A stretch of DNA of 64,000 nt from Eimeria necatrix. Lineage: Eukaryota; Apicomplexa; Conoidasida; Eucoccidiorida; Eimeriidae. Under the pieces are notes generated by a model that saw only the letters and a program-made list of their open reading frames with translations, was not told the DNA's origin and searched no databases. The position numbers were made by a program, and so were the translations under genes. Position 1 is the stretch's first letter. The number at the start of each line of letters is the position of its first letter. The stretch spans positions 7,501 through 71,500 of the forward strand of contig NW_013651818.1 in assembly GCF_000499385.1 (NCBI RefSeq). The letters are read 5' to 3'. Positions 46,725 through 58,341 of this stretch are shown here, in pieces.

Positions 46725-48634
46725 TACAGAAGTTGCTAGGCGCAAAGGAGTTGTACGAATATCAACAAGCATGAGCTAGTTGGAGAACCGCGCAAGTATA
46801 TCTAGCAAATGTGACTGCCTTCGGTTGTGGCGAGTAGGGAATTCAGACTTGGAGATAATACACAGTAGTAACAGTCACAAGAGTCCTTGAAGCCTGCCCG
46901 GGATGTACGTAGGTTTAGCTTAAAGCTTGCGAAGGGTGGACGCATTGGTACGCATTCATGCGAAACTGTGGGGGCTCCAAGAGAAACGGGTAGCGGAAAA
47001 CGGTAGCACAACGAAATAGGCAGGTATCCACTAGCAGGGCGTTGCGACATCCTCCCAGTGTTTGGGGGCTCTCACGTTGCTCATGTAAATGCTGTACAGT
47101 TACTTGCTCACGCCCCTTTGTGTATACAGGCACGGCAAAACTAAAAGGCTTTCGAGTTACCGTTAATGTTATTCCTGGTTTTGATTCACCATCTGACGCG
47201 AGGTGAAATATCTTCCACCTGCGCTTTCGTGTGCGCAGCAGCAGGAGCGCCATATTGCTGGAACCTGAATTTTGGCTAGTAATTTGAGTTTCACCAAACT
47301 TTGCGCTTCAAGCAAATGCTAACTGCAATCTTCTCTCAGCCGTAGGAATCGAAGAGGGCCACCATATGATCCAACTTCTAGCATGAATCCGCATCTAAAT
47401 AATAGTCAGCGTGTGCAGTTGCATTTCTCTCACTCATTGAAGGCGACCGTATTTCAGTGCCGAGTTCTTTATGCCGCAACCAGTGGCAATTCCGCAGGCT
47501 GCGATGGGACGGCTTGCGAAACCGTTTCCTTCAGAAAATAAACCGAATTAGGCTTGTGACGACTAGTGAGTCACACTGCATCTCACTTACTTCACTAGAG
47601 GTGAAATTCTTGGAAGTTTTTGATGGGTTCGTTTCAGTGGGCTTGTCCACTGGACCTGCCTCAAGTTCTCAGCTGTGAAGAGATGAGGCGCGCCCTAGTA
47701 GACTGGGCTATTTGGAGCAAGAGTACTAGTCCCTTAGTCATGTTCTGGCATTGGATTAGTGAAGAATTCGTTGCTCTGAGCCAAACTGGGGACTGCGCAC
47801 GACGTGCTCTTGTTCACAGGCAAGCGCCAGGTTTCAAATATCGTCCAAACCGAGTTGTTATTTTAAAGACTGTCCGGAGCAAAATTCCACGCAGAACGTG
47901 TCTATTGAAGTACCTAAGATTGATTATTCTTCCTCTCTAATCCTATGATTGCTCTGAGCGAGTGACGGAGCCAGGAGTACACCCTAGCTCGATCTCGTCC
48001 GGTACTTCTTGAACTGGCAACTAGAAAAGCATTCCTCATAGTCTTCTTCAGTTCAAATTTTGCCACTTTTATGGTTATGAGGGCGTCCATGGAAGAAGGA
48101 GTCAAACGCTCTGGCCGAAGAGGACCTGGCAGGGTGTGCTTAGTGAAATTCCCACCGTTCCAGAAAGACGGTTCGGGTGAACGGAGTCTCATTATGCACG
48201 AATTAACCTAAGACACATGTCGTTATTACATCAGCCCATACACACAAGCTTTTAACTGCAAGAAAACTCGCGAAACTAGTCATTTTACAAGCACTTGCGA
48301 AAGGCGTGAGTCTTAGTGACCTATCACAGATGACACGCAACTTCTTGAATTCCCCTCACAGAGGCTTCGTTCGAGAACGTGACGACTAGAAAAGTATTTA
48401 AAACACATGTAAAAATAGTTGGACCACTTTGCGGGCCACATTTGCTCATCTTTTCCAGCGTTTGCAAGTTGAAGTTGACTATCAGGCCCGTTGCCATACA
48501 AGCGTACTATTGTCTGTACTTCGTGAGAGCTTGTTCGTAGGCAGCTGCGTTCTCTGTGTCATTTTATAGTACAATATGTTTTAGTGGACGCACAAATTAA
48601 TCCAAACCATTGGCTTCATCACCAACTCGAGAAA
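46725..48634. other. 1.9 kb without a supported gene
   Basis: Ordinary composition. Candidate frames include a 92-codon ATG frame on the minus strand at 47,914-48,192 (basic, ending in a Leu/Arg-rich stretch) and a 106-codon frame at 47,620-47,940 (+). Neither has a family signature or splice support. An 18-bp match to a conserved small-subunit rRNA word is at 47597-47614 (see rejected list). Confidence 0.45.
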
Positions 48635-51600
48635 ATGGCCGCGCAGGAAGCCGGCTTCGGTCGGATTTCGGACGACCAAATAGCAGCAGTGATTCGGTAT
48701 TCTGACGAATGGGCATTTATCGAGTACATGCTCCAAATAAGCACACGAACGTCTCGTGTGAAGCTTCTCCAGGCCTGGCACCTGTCTCCGCCGCAGGTGG
48801 TGAACCAGTTTGAGAGACGTACAGCCGTGAGGTCAACATCGTCAGACTAAACTCCTTAGTTTGCGCCAAATAAGCGTGCAAATGGCCATGAATATGACTA
48901 AAAATTGCCAGTCTTCATGCATCGAGAAACATGTGAAGAAGCGCCCTCCCTTTGGTCTTTGTGCAGCGACGTCTGGTGGTTTATTCATTCGTGGAAGCTT
49001 CACTGCTTGACGAGGAGAACACTATTCAAAATGTCACTAGACGCGGCTTCAAAATTGACTCTCGGGGTATGAAATTTGTGCTCGGGAATTTCAGGTGTGT
49101 GGTGTTAGTCTTAACACTGCACAACTCCAGAACCAGAGCATCAAAGTTGTCGCCGTCTGTTGCCTCCTCTTGGCGGATGTGAGGCCACTGAAGCACAGCG
49201 AAGGCGACCATACGCTTGTGCATATTTGTTAAGCCTGCAGGGAATTCCTCTTCTTCGCGGCGCATCAGCTCAAGCTATAGATCCATTCACACTCCCATCA
49301 TGTGGGCAGTAGCTCTATAAGGGGCTACTATTCCACATATTGCATCCTCCACCAGCAGGCAGCAAGCACAGCTGCTTCTGTATCCTGGTCCTCGACAAAA
49401 GCTTCCATATGTTCTTTGCCCTGTGGGGTCCTTCTGTTCTCAATATCAGTGATTCTCTGCCCTTTCCAGATGTGTACAAGTGTTTTAATCTCCTTTTGAG
49501 CACTGTGCTGCGCAGCTGAGTTGACGACCAGTGCGAAGGAGCAACAAAAACATGAACGCTCGGCTTTTATTGAGGCGGCGAAATCCCAACTTCTCAGTGG
49601 AGAACGACGCGTTTATGAGTTTTTTCTGTGCAAAGTTGGTGAGAAACCATCGTAACGAATTCTGCAGCGGCGCAGCTCGCAGCTGCTTCCTTTAAAGGGG
49701 CTGCAGGCTACTTGTGAGCCGTTGCATTAATTCGATAGCGAAAGTATCCCATGTAGGCTACTTGCGTCGCCAGCGAAGCAAACTGTATTGGGGATCGCTG
49801 TACCGGTGCTCCAAAAGTTCTGTCATGAAAGACTCGATTTTGCTGGGCCTTCAGGAGTAGGTCACTCAGTAGTCATGAAGGATGAAAGGGAAGCGTCAGG
49901 AGAACGCACCACGCTTCCTCAGGAGTACGATAGTGCATATCTTGAAGATGGAAACACAGCCCCTACAGAGACACTCACTGTCTTCTTTGACAATCCTGAC
50001 CAGTACTTGACTAAAGGCTCGTCTAGTATCAGGAGAGGGGAAGCCATTCAGCAGATCAAGAAGGGGCTCTCCATGGCTACAGCAGGAGTGTTGCCTCAAC
50101 ACACAATGCGCCAGGAATATGTTGTCTACGATTCATCACAGGTTAGATCATTGCAAGACCAGCAATGGATACGCAGCCTGGTACTTCGACTTTCGCCCAG
50201 ACAAGTTTGTTGGTTTCTTATGTGGCAAAAATGTCATGCCGCCGTTTGCTGAAGAACTTCAAAATGTGTCATGCAAATTGCACCTTGCGGCACCTTAGGT
50301 ATTGCCAGTTTACTTGGTGCTCTTTGAAGTAGATTCTACTGAACCTGAGCTATTTGCCGTACCCCTATGCGAAGCTTGCCAGGACTTCCCTGCTTCAATA
50401 TGGTGCCCAGCGGACACAGCCAAGTACGAGTGCACAAATTAGGAAAGTTGATAAGATACATGTAGAAATTCGAAAGGCATAGCAAATAGTGTTTTCCCAT
50501 TACAGTCTGTTTGTGCTGCGCTCGTGCCCTCAGGCTGTGCGAGGCTTGTGACGAACGCTTACACTCCCACAACAAGCTTGTTTCAAGGCACATTAGAGTT
50601 CCTCTAAATGAGGTTAGAAGCTCACAGTTTCCGCAGATCGATGCCCTAAGAGCTAGATTGTGTTTTGAAGGGAAGCATTTAGTGCTGCTGCTTTCCTGAT
50701 TTCGTGAGCGCTCAGATGCCCAAACCAAGTGGACGGTGCAAGCAGCATACAGAAGAAGCCTACGAGTCATTCTGTACAATGTGTCATGCTCCTGTCTGCC
50801 GACTGTGTCGACCCAACCACATCCACGCGGACGTAACGGGTGGCTCATCCGCCAACAATTTCGAAGGTGACTTGGGCTTGACAGGACGCCGGTAGGGCTA
50901 ATGAATGAGACTTCCACTATGGTAGCATGGACCTCCATTGTGGCGGCTGGTCTACAGACTTGAAGATGCCTGCACGCGTGCACGCTTAATGCACGCAGGA
51001 ACGCCCACATTAATATCGCTGTCACTGGCGTACTCTGGTGTTTTAGAGAGAGCTCGCCAACCCCACCTCATTTTAAATAAGCGCAAGACAGACCTGCAAG
51101 AAAGGCTCGAAAGGCTTCAGATTCTGATCGAGTAGGTCTTCCCAGGGTTTTGGGTGGCTGCTCTTGCTTCTTTTGACCTGCGACTGCAAAAGCCGTTGTC
51201 GCTGTCTTTGCTCTTTTCTTCAGCGGCGCTCGCTGTAACTATCGATCCGTCGAGCAGAGGTGTTACTCCATCCTGGGAGAATCAATGAATCAGCTCAAGG
51301 TGAGCACCCAGAGCTCTCTAACAATCCACCGAAACTATCTGAAAGCCCCGCAGCTAGCTAGATACATCGTGACTTCAATTGTGACTACGTTCCGTGAAAG
51401 CAGCTACTTTGCTCTATGCCTCCGCACCAAAAAAAACTATGAATTTCTTAGCTATGTTGTGAGCCGCATATCCCCCCAGTCGTGCACGGAAGATAAAATG
51501 GGTGCAGTTCTGTCCCAGCAATTCGAGCTGCAAAGACGGATGGATATGATCGAGTGGAGCGAGCAACTTCTGCGGCTTCTGCGTTCCGTACTCCCCCCAG

Positions 51601-52287
51601 CCGACTTCTTGGCTGCATGGTGATTCGTGATTGCAACCTGAACCCTGTGGCGACCCACTTGCCAAACTGCATCGAGAGGCTCATAAGCTTAATTTGGCTT
51701 GCAGAGACACATTTCAGTAGTGTGTTTTCTTCCATTGTGGAATAATGTGCAGGCTTCGGCAATGCCGCCTAAGAGACGAAGTAGAATCGCTCAGCGGCGA
51801 CTGGTCAGACCTCTCCCAGATGGTTTTGGTGAGCTTGATACAAGATTACAACGAACTAGCTGGGATAATTAAGACCTCAGGATCACGTCTACAGTAAAGA
51901 AATACTACACCAGGTGAATCTCTTTGGTGGTATTTGTGCACCGAATATTCAGCCAAACATGCGTCTGGACGGTACGGTTGAATTTCTTACGGACTCGGCA
52001 CTGCGACACAGAGAATTGCATCGGATACAAGGTAAAAGAGAATGAAATATATCACATTCCCCCGCTCGACCGGCTCGACCGGCTCAGGGCACCGGTCAAG
52101 TTTCCCCGAGGTCAGTGATGGAGCGAAGTCATTAGCCAGCAAGCCAGCAAGGAAGTTCCGTTCTCTCTACGAGGTCTACCGTTTGGGCATAAAGGGTCTG
52201 TTGTTCTTGCCTTGGCATATGCTGCTGTCTCCCAGTCACAGGCTCTGCGTAGAAGCAAGTGCCGTTTCCGCAATACACACTTTGTAG
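48635..52287 (+). CDS. PARP-like ADP-ribosyltransferase fold fused to tandem B-box zinc fingers and coiled coil
   Basis: Model: 48635-48826, 48967-49094, 49532-49638, 49855-50141, 50299-50423, 50534-50612, 50716-50866, 51047-51131, 51224-51299, 51480-51619, 51753-51828, 51914-52031 and 52136-52287, 1,716 nt (571 aa) with every phase agreeing. Residues 1-240 resemble a PARP catalytic domain: RRLVVYSF where PARPs have LLWHGT, then RRGFKIDSRGMKF, VYEFFLCKV, and QEYVVYDSSQVLPVYLVLFE, which keeps the Glu of the H-Y-E triad. The His and Tyr positions look substituted, so activity is doubtful. Next is a B-box 1 (about 262-295) with C-x2-C-x8-C-x7-C-x2-C-x4-H-x8-H and a B-box 2 (about 313-345: CKQH, FCTMC, CRLC, HIH). 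Helical coiled-coil segments follow (KTDLQERLERLQILIE; QQFELQRRMDMIEWSEQLLR). Exon 3's start and exon 7's end have alternatives. PARP identity is inference from motif order. Confidence 0.7.
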
Positions 52288-53398
52288 CCACTTAAGTGCC
52301 TTGCATGCAGTTCCTTCAGTTGCAATGGGGCCCTTACATACGACGCACAACATTACACAGCACTACAAACATCTAAGCTGCGAATGCAGCTATCCAGAGT
52401 ACGCGTACAAATCCCTTGAAGTGAAGCACACCGCATGATCACTTTACGCGCACTTCCAATGTACATGGCGGAACTCCATTCGCCGTGCAATCCTTTTACC
52501 GCGCGCAGCGTGCATAGCAGTAGCATGCTTTAAACGCAGGTATACATGCAACCCATTTGGAAATTTAGCCGTTTGTCCGCCGCAGTATTGCTGGTTTTGC
52601 CTTGGTCCGCACGCAGCGTGCATAGCAGTAGCATGCTTTAAACGCAGGTATACATGCAACCCATTTGGAAATTTAGCCGTTTGTCCGCCGCAGTATTGCT
52701 GGTTTTGCCTTGGTCTTGCACTATTTGGTTTGCGACGGCATTGGTAGTGACGATTAACTCTTTTAAAGACCATCCTTCCTTCAAAACGCTTTGATCCGTC
52801 ATCGTCTACACTCGGCTAGCATACATCAGATCGATAGCGCTGTTCGATTTAATGATTTCCTGCACTACAACACGACGCCTTATGGCACGATTGAGCGAAA
52901 CATCAGCTCTGTATTGAACCCAATTCGGGTGCTAGTAAGATCCCATAGCTCCGTCGCTCCCCTGCGATACCTTGAATACGGGAGAGGCATCTTCTATCTT
53001 TGCGCCTATCTGCTGGCCTTACTCATTCCAAAACAAAACAATAAGAATTCAGCCTTGTGCACACAATGAGGCCGCGCTTGGTGGCCTTTGATCTCTGTCG
53101 CACTCAGCTCGTACGGCCTGCTTGCACTTGAATTCCATGTGGCACGGAATCAACGAGTGCGTTCAACGGCCTCCTGACGCCCCCTAGCTGCGGAAACAAA
53201 CACAGGAGGATCCATCAATTCTCGAGTCTAGTGAATAGAATTTCCTGTCTTTGTGTGGGCTGAAGGTTGCTGTGTCTTGCAGACTATTAACGCGACAGCA
53301 ACCTCGAGAATATGGCCCCGCCACATCCACTTCCCCCTAAGTAGACTGAATTCGGCTCAGTCACGTTATGAAGGGCCTTGCCTCTACTACAAAGATGC
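52288..53398. other. Convergent 3' flanks with a 108-bp tandem duplication
   Basis: Between the B-box gene (+) and the ATEL1 gene (-). Its main feature is the duplication at 52504-52719. A minus-strand frame (52,444-52,773) runs through both copies because 108 is divisible by three; I do not regard it as a gene. The rest shows nothing distinctive. Confidence 0.5.
52504..52719. repeat. 108-bp direct tandem duplication, two near-identical copies
   Basis: Copies start with the word cagcgtgcatagcagtagca at 52506 and 52614, so the period is 108 bp. Identity is essentially complete over the unit, pointing to a recent duplication. Confidence 0.9.
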
Positions 53399-56131
53399 TT
53401 AGTATTTCACTGTCTCACCAGAGTTGACTCCTTCCAAGGCATCCAACGCGTTATGTGACCCTCCAAGCACAGCTAAAAGATTGCGGCATTCAATGAACCC
53501 CTCTGGAGCACGAAACTCACTCAGTCCCTCGCTTCGTGTACCACAGGCTGTAGTTTGTGGTTCATTTCTTTTCACAGCGCGCTCGCCCTGTGCCCCCTCG
53601 GCTGCTCCATTTCGCATCTCGTTCGCAGAATGTGAAATTCCCTGGTAATACTGCAGAACAGCTTCTAGCGGTGCAGCATGCCTCTCTCGAAGTCTTCTGA
53701 ACAGCCTTAGGAAAACGCTGCGGGGAAAAGCTTTCGCTCCCAGCGATTCCTTGTATGGCAGCTGCATCCCCAAGTCCAGAAGCTCGTACCCTGGTGTCTC
53801 ACGCATAACGCAGCAAGCAACGCAGCTTAGCCATAACTGGACTTATGGCTCCTACGCGCGTGCAGCGTGAACAGCACAGCGGCCGGGATCGTGTTTCCAT
53901 GCGCAGCCGAATTGCTTTGGTCACCTGATTTACTGAGAAGCAGCCGAGTAGCTGCAAGTTGAGCAGTGCCAGCTGAGTCAGCATCCGTGAAAGCGGTGAG
54001 ACTGGTGTAGACACTGCCTATGGAGACACCAACTTCTCCAGCTACAAGACAAAGGTCCTTATACCTTGAACTTGGCTCCCCTACACGACTAGACGAGCCA
54101 AGAGAAGCCAAAACTTCCGACAAATCTGTTGTGGTCGCAGATGCTTCTTCTGCGGAATCAATTGATGCTTCCCACTCCTCCGATGAGATACGCTGCAATG
54201 GCATGAGCTTAACTTTTTCTATGTTGCAAAGCGGCACCCAAACCTCAAAACTGTGAAGCTGCACATCTTCAGGACAGTCTTCATTGCAGGGCTTTTCAGG
54301 CTCGCAACCGCTACTGCCAGATGATTCGCCAGGAGACCCCTCAGTCACGTCTGCCCTCCTACGTTGTAGTTCCGTGTCACGCAGAGTTCGTCTGTGTAAA
54401 GCTCTGAGGCACTTTAATGGTTTTCAAACCGCGCAACACACATACGCTAGCGCTGCGACTGCAGTTCTTGGTACGCAAGCCAGATACAAGGCTTCCCTTT
54501 GAGGTGTAGACGTTCACAATTATGATGACAAAGGGATACGCCTCCATACGCCTCCCCTGGCCCCGCAAAGGCAGCATCGAGTGAACGTTCCTCCCGTGCG
54601 TCAGAATTTGCAAGTAAGAAAAACGACATCCAGCTCACCTGCCTCACAGGCTTCCAAAGCCAGTTTTCTCCATGACGCCGCACACAACCAGCCAGCACCT
54701 GCATCCAGAGTCATTAAGCCAAAGGTACACATAGTGAAAACGAGACGAAGCAGGGAGCGCTCATTTCTGAAAAGTCTATAGGACTCGACTTTTGAACGCA
54801 GCAGATCAGCACCTCGTCAAACGCCTTGTCCATAGAGAAAAGAAAATGCCGAGCTTTGCGTCGCAGATTCTTTGAGGCTGGGAGTGCCCCCGTCCCGGAC
54901 TTCAGCAGAAGGCACATCCGTTCTAGGTGTAACTTAGGCAGCAGCAACGTTGTGCTGGAGTCTGCAAAAGAAAACAAACTACAGGAAAAGCAGGCAAAGA
55001 ACTGACTGGAGAACCCTCAGTTTGCCAGTCCGTCGTAGTTATAGAGCTTCGCGGTCTGTTTTGCCGTCTCGCATGCCACTGGGATGTCGAGTACTCTACA
55101 TAATTCCGCCTCCATATCTCTGTCTCAAATTCATGCAATATTGCGTTTGGTTTGTGCGCGGTGAGATTCGACATTCGCGTACCGTGTGAGTGTTGGAAGC
55201 ACTCTGCTACTGGCAAGAAGCCAGCACGACAGAGCCTGGCATAGGTGCAGGGAGAAGCCTCCTTTGCCCACGCAAATGAGCCTAAGGCATGCAAGAGAAA
55301 ACGTCTTCTATTGAGCACAAAGTGAACCTGTGGCGTTCCTTCGGATAGAGCTCGGTGAAGCGTTGCGTTGAGCTCGATCTGTGGATAGAGTTAAGAAACA
55401 AAGCTAAGCTCTAAAGAGATACTTATACTGCTGCCAACCATTCTGCCTGCTTCCACACAAATGTCTCAGTGAAATATTCAGGTCCTGAGGAAAGACTTGC
55501 CTGGGTAACCGCTCTGTGTGATTGCCTCCGCTAGCTGTTCCTCATTAGTGTTTTCTCCAACCATAGGTAGTTGTGACAGATAAGGGTTGCTTCTCAAGAC
55601 AGCGGCTAGGCGGTTGGCTGACGGAGTGGAGCAACTACAAATGCAGCAATGAGAACACCTACACACGCGATGCTGCCGCTGTCCATTTCGCCCATTCAGA
55701 GCGCAGTCCTCACAGACGTATTTGGAACAGCCATGACGGTGCCGGTCACCACAACTGTTGTATGAGGGGTTACGAGCGAAGGGGACGCCCTCATTAGTGT
55801 CAAAATGGGCGCAGCTGGCCGCAGCACTCCGGCTTGCTACGGAGGGCATCGCGGAGCATATGTGGCTTTGAGAGGTATGTTCAGCATTATGACATGAGCA
55901 TTTACAGCAGCAGCAACAACCTCTAACAGCAGCATCTGACAAAGAAGTTGAGGCACACAATGCCATTTTCTGAAACGGCTCCACACAAGCGGGCTCCTCC
56001 TGGAAGCGAGTATTTAAGCCAAGTTTTGCAGCAACTGTTGGCACTTGACGCATTAGCGAACCTGAAAACAGTGTTGATCCCTGGAGAAGAATTCGCTGTC
56101 GTCGACGGAAACACGCTACATGCATGCTCAT
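53399..56131 (-). CDS. Bacterial-type Aat/ATEL1 aminoacyl-tRNA-protein transferase
   Basis: Transfers an amino acid from aminoacyl-tRNA to N-termini of proteins (N-end rule). Exons 56131-55501, 55378-55328, 54961-54813, 54698-54639, 54411-53925 and 53790-53399, 1,770 nt (589 aa), phases agreeing. Family landmarks in order: MVGENTNEEQLAEAITQSGY (bacterial LLAVGGDLSPERLLAAYRRG region), LLLPKLHLER, FSMDKAFDE joined to VLAGCVRRHGENWLWKPVRQ, CLRALHRR, HSFEVW, LVAGEVGVSIGSVYTSLTAF, KSGGYELLDLGMQLPYKESL, and AFPRSVFLRLF. E. coli Aat is about 230 aa. Here a 180-residue Cys/His-rich N-terminal region, an acidic insert before HSFEVW and a C-terminal extension add length. Intron 1 uses a GC donor (CAG|GCAAGT). 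P. falciparum ATEL1, an Aat relative, transfers Arg, so substrate cannot be taken from the bacterial enzyme. The exact start is uncertain (ATG at 56131 chosen; the frame is open to 56173). Confidence 0.82.
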
Positions 56132-58341
56132 TGACCGTGGGACGGGCTGCAAGCTAGGGACGGTGGCCAACACCGTTCATGAAATCGCCCCACAACTAGC
56201 ATTTCATTGATAAATGTGCTGCTCAAAGTGACAAAATGTAAAATTTAGGGCCTTGCGAGGTGCTGCAATTACGAGGGTGTACCGCGAATATCAGCTACCG
56301 GCCTAGGAAGACAGAAGCGAAGTGGCGTGCTAAACTTCGTATTGGCAAATGCAGCGACGAATCCAGCAGAGAAATCAAATTGTGGCAAGAAAGAAGTGGG
56401 GTGACCATGGATATCTATGAGAGAGCCTAGAAGGCCAGTGAAGCAATTGTCGAACCCTCTTAACAGCAGTCCAGTAGGGGCTAGGGGAGAAACACTATGG
56501 AGAGACCCGACTTGGATTAAACCAATGCTGAAGATTTCGATCAGGAAGGTGCCGTAGTTACCTACTGCACTACAGGGGCGGTATGCGGAATTTCGGAAAA
56601 GAAGGGTTGCTGCATTTTCACGAAGGCTGGGACTGCTGCCCTAGCAGACACAATTCTTGTTTGCCCTGATGCAAGGGAATCCACACATGAAGAGCCGAGG
56701 TTGCCCTAAGGCTACTAGAAGCGCAACGCGCTCTTCGCCATTCACAGTCTCCTACTTCGGTTCTCAGACCCCGAGGGACGTAAGTTTCGTGCAGATTTAT
56801 TGGTAGCACCTGAAAGTAAAGCAAATTTAGTGCAAAAGCCAAATACGCACTTTTGCTGTCGGAAACTTATTTAAGCTGTGGCCATTCACAAATATCTGGA
56901 CCGAAACACGGTTTCTCGCCGGAGGCATATGAGACATCTGAAGGTGCAGGACGCAACCACAACCCCTAACTCTGCAATTCAGAGCCTGTCTTTAATGTTT
57001 TTCAAGGCCTGCAGTTCAACATTTTGGGCGCAGCTCGGACTGAGGTAGGCGCTGCTCAGCCCACAAGCAGGAATTTCCAGAGTTACAGTTGTGCAGCAGA
57101 GCACAAAACATCGTCCTCTTTCCCTCCTGTCGGTGCTTGCAAAGAAAGAAGATGTAGAATTGCCCTGTAATTGAATGCCATTCCTAGCTCTATTGCGTAT
57201 TAGACAGTATTTGCTTAAATCAACACAGTGGATAGTTCACGCATTTTGCTGAGAGTAGAAGTTCATGAACTACAGTTAACTACGTGGAGGTACCCGTGTA
57301 CCTACGGTGGTGATAGTTTCAGATAAGGAAGTAACCGCAACCCAGCGCAAGCCAACAAGCCAGGGTCAGGGCGTGGATATAGGCCACCAGCCAGATCCTT
57401 CTGCGCTGACTCATTCAAAAGGGTTTTTTAATGCAAATCCTAGCAACAACGTCTATTAAGCTTGCTTCTTCTGTCTTTCTTCCAGCTTCACATTAACTGT
57501 CTTTAGCGCTCATCGGCTACTTGACTGGTTTGCAGCTGCGCCTACCTTGCAACTGAGCGGCTTTGCGCTGTACCTTGATGGCACACGTGGGTTATTCCCT
57601 CTGTATCCGGGCTTCTGTAGACGCTTTTTGTTTTACTACTGCTCAAAATCAACGAAAATGCGTGAAGTGACTTTTTAGCAGTCCCAGTATAAGGGGACTT
57701 CGTCCATCGGTTGCAATGCAAGAGGTGCAACCCTGGAACTGCGTGAGGGACACATATTGCGGGCGTTAAGATTACTTAAGATCATTCGCCCTGTAGCGTG
57801 TACCTTGAGGTTAGAGGCAGGCCAATCACAAAAGCCCGAGAGTCTACTATTCTACACATAGGCAGGCACAATAAATTTGGGGCTCATGGAACTGCGTTCT
57901 GAAGCATGCGCCAAAGCAATTTTGGGTTTGCCTGCCGAGTTCTGACAAACTTTACCAAATCAAGTCCGCATTGAAACTGCGCGTGGGCAGCTCACCACAA
58001 ACAAATGCACTTCTGGAATCTTCCTGAATGAAGCTGCTGACAATGCTTGGACTCAATCCGCCGCTCTACCGACAGGGAAGGCTTGCTCCATACACTAAGG
58101 TTTCCCTACCTGAGTTCCTGGATATCTCGTATCATCGTCTTTGTGGGCCCACAATAGAGGAATGATACATAATGAAGCTCTAGAATCCAATAAAACTGTA
58201 ATTTACTATAGAGGAGGAGAACAAAACCAACAAAGGGGACAGCTGTGGTGCGTTGACGCTTGACTAGAGGCGCAGTGCTAGGGGAAGAGTTCAAGAAGCA
58301 ACACACCAGCTCAATACGCAGCAGAAGATAGCTAACAAAAA
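56132..58341. other. 2.2 kb without a supported gene
   Basis: Non-repetitive DNA upstream of ATEL1 (-) and of a small plus-strand gene. It contains an inverted repeat AGGTACCCGTGTACCT at 57288-57303, a variant of the recurring palindrome. Short open frames (for example 56,618-56,842 and 57,542-57,730 minus) are featureless. Confidence 0.5.

Noticed and set aside
47597..47614. 18-bp word agaggtgaaattcttgga identical to a conserved small-subunit rRNA segment
   Set aside because: The flanking bases do not match small-subunit rRNA, and the apicomplexan rRNA I know continues differently (cttaga). It is too short to be a gene fragment; at most a relic.
50201..50298. Apparent extra exon with Cys/His residues in the B-box gene
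   Set aside because: Its acceptor and phase work locally, but including it breaks the join to the next exon; skipping it links YVVYDSSQ directly to VLPVYLVLFE, as in PARPs.
52444..52773. Minus-strand frame with a perfect 36-residue internal duplication
   Set aside because: The frame is kept open by the 108-bp duplication; no splice or family support, and it lies in a convergent 3' flank.
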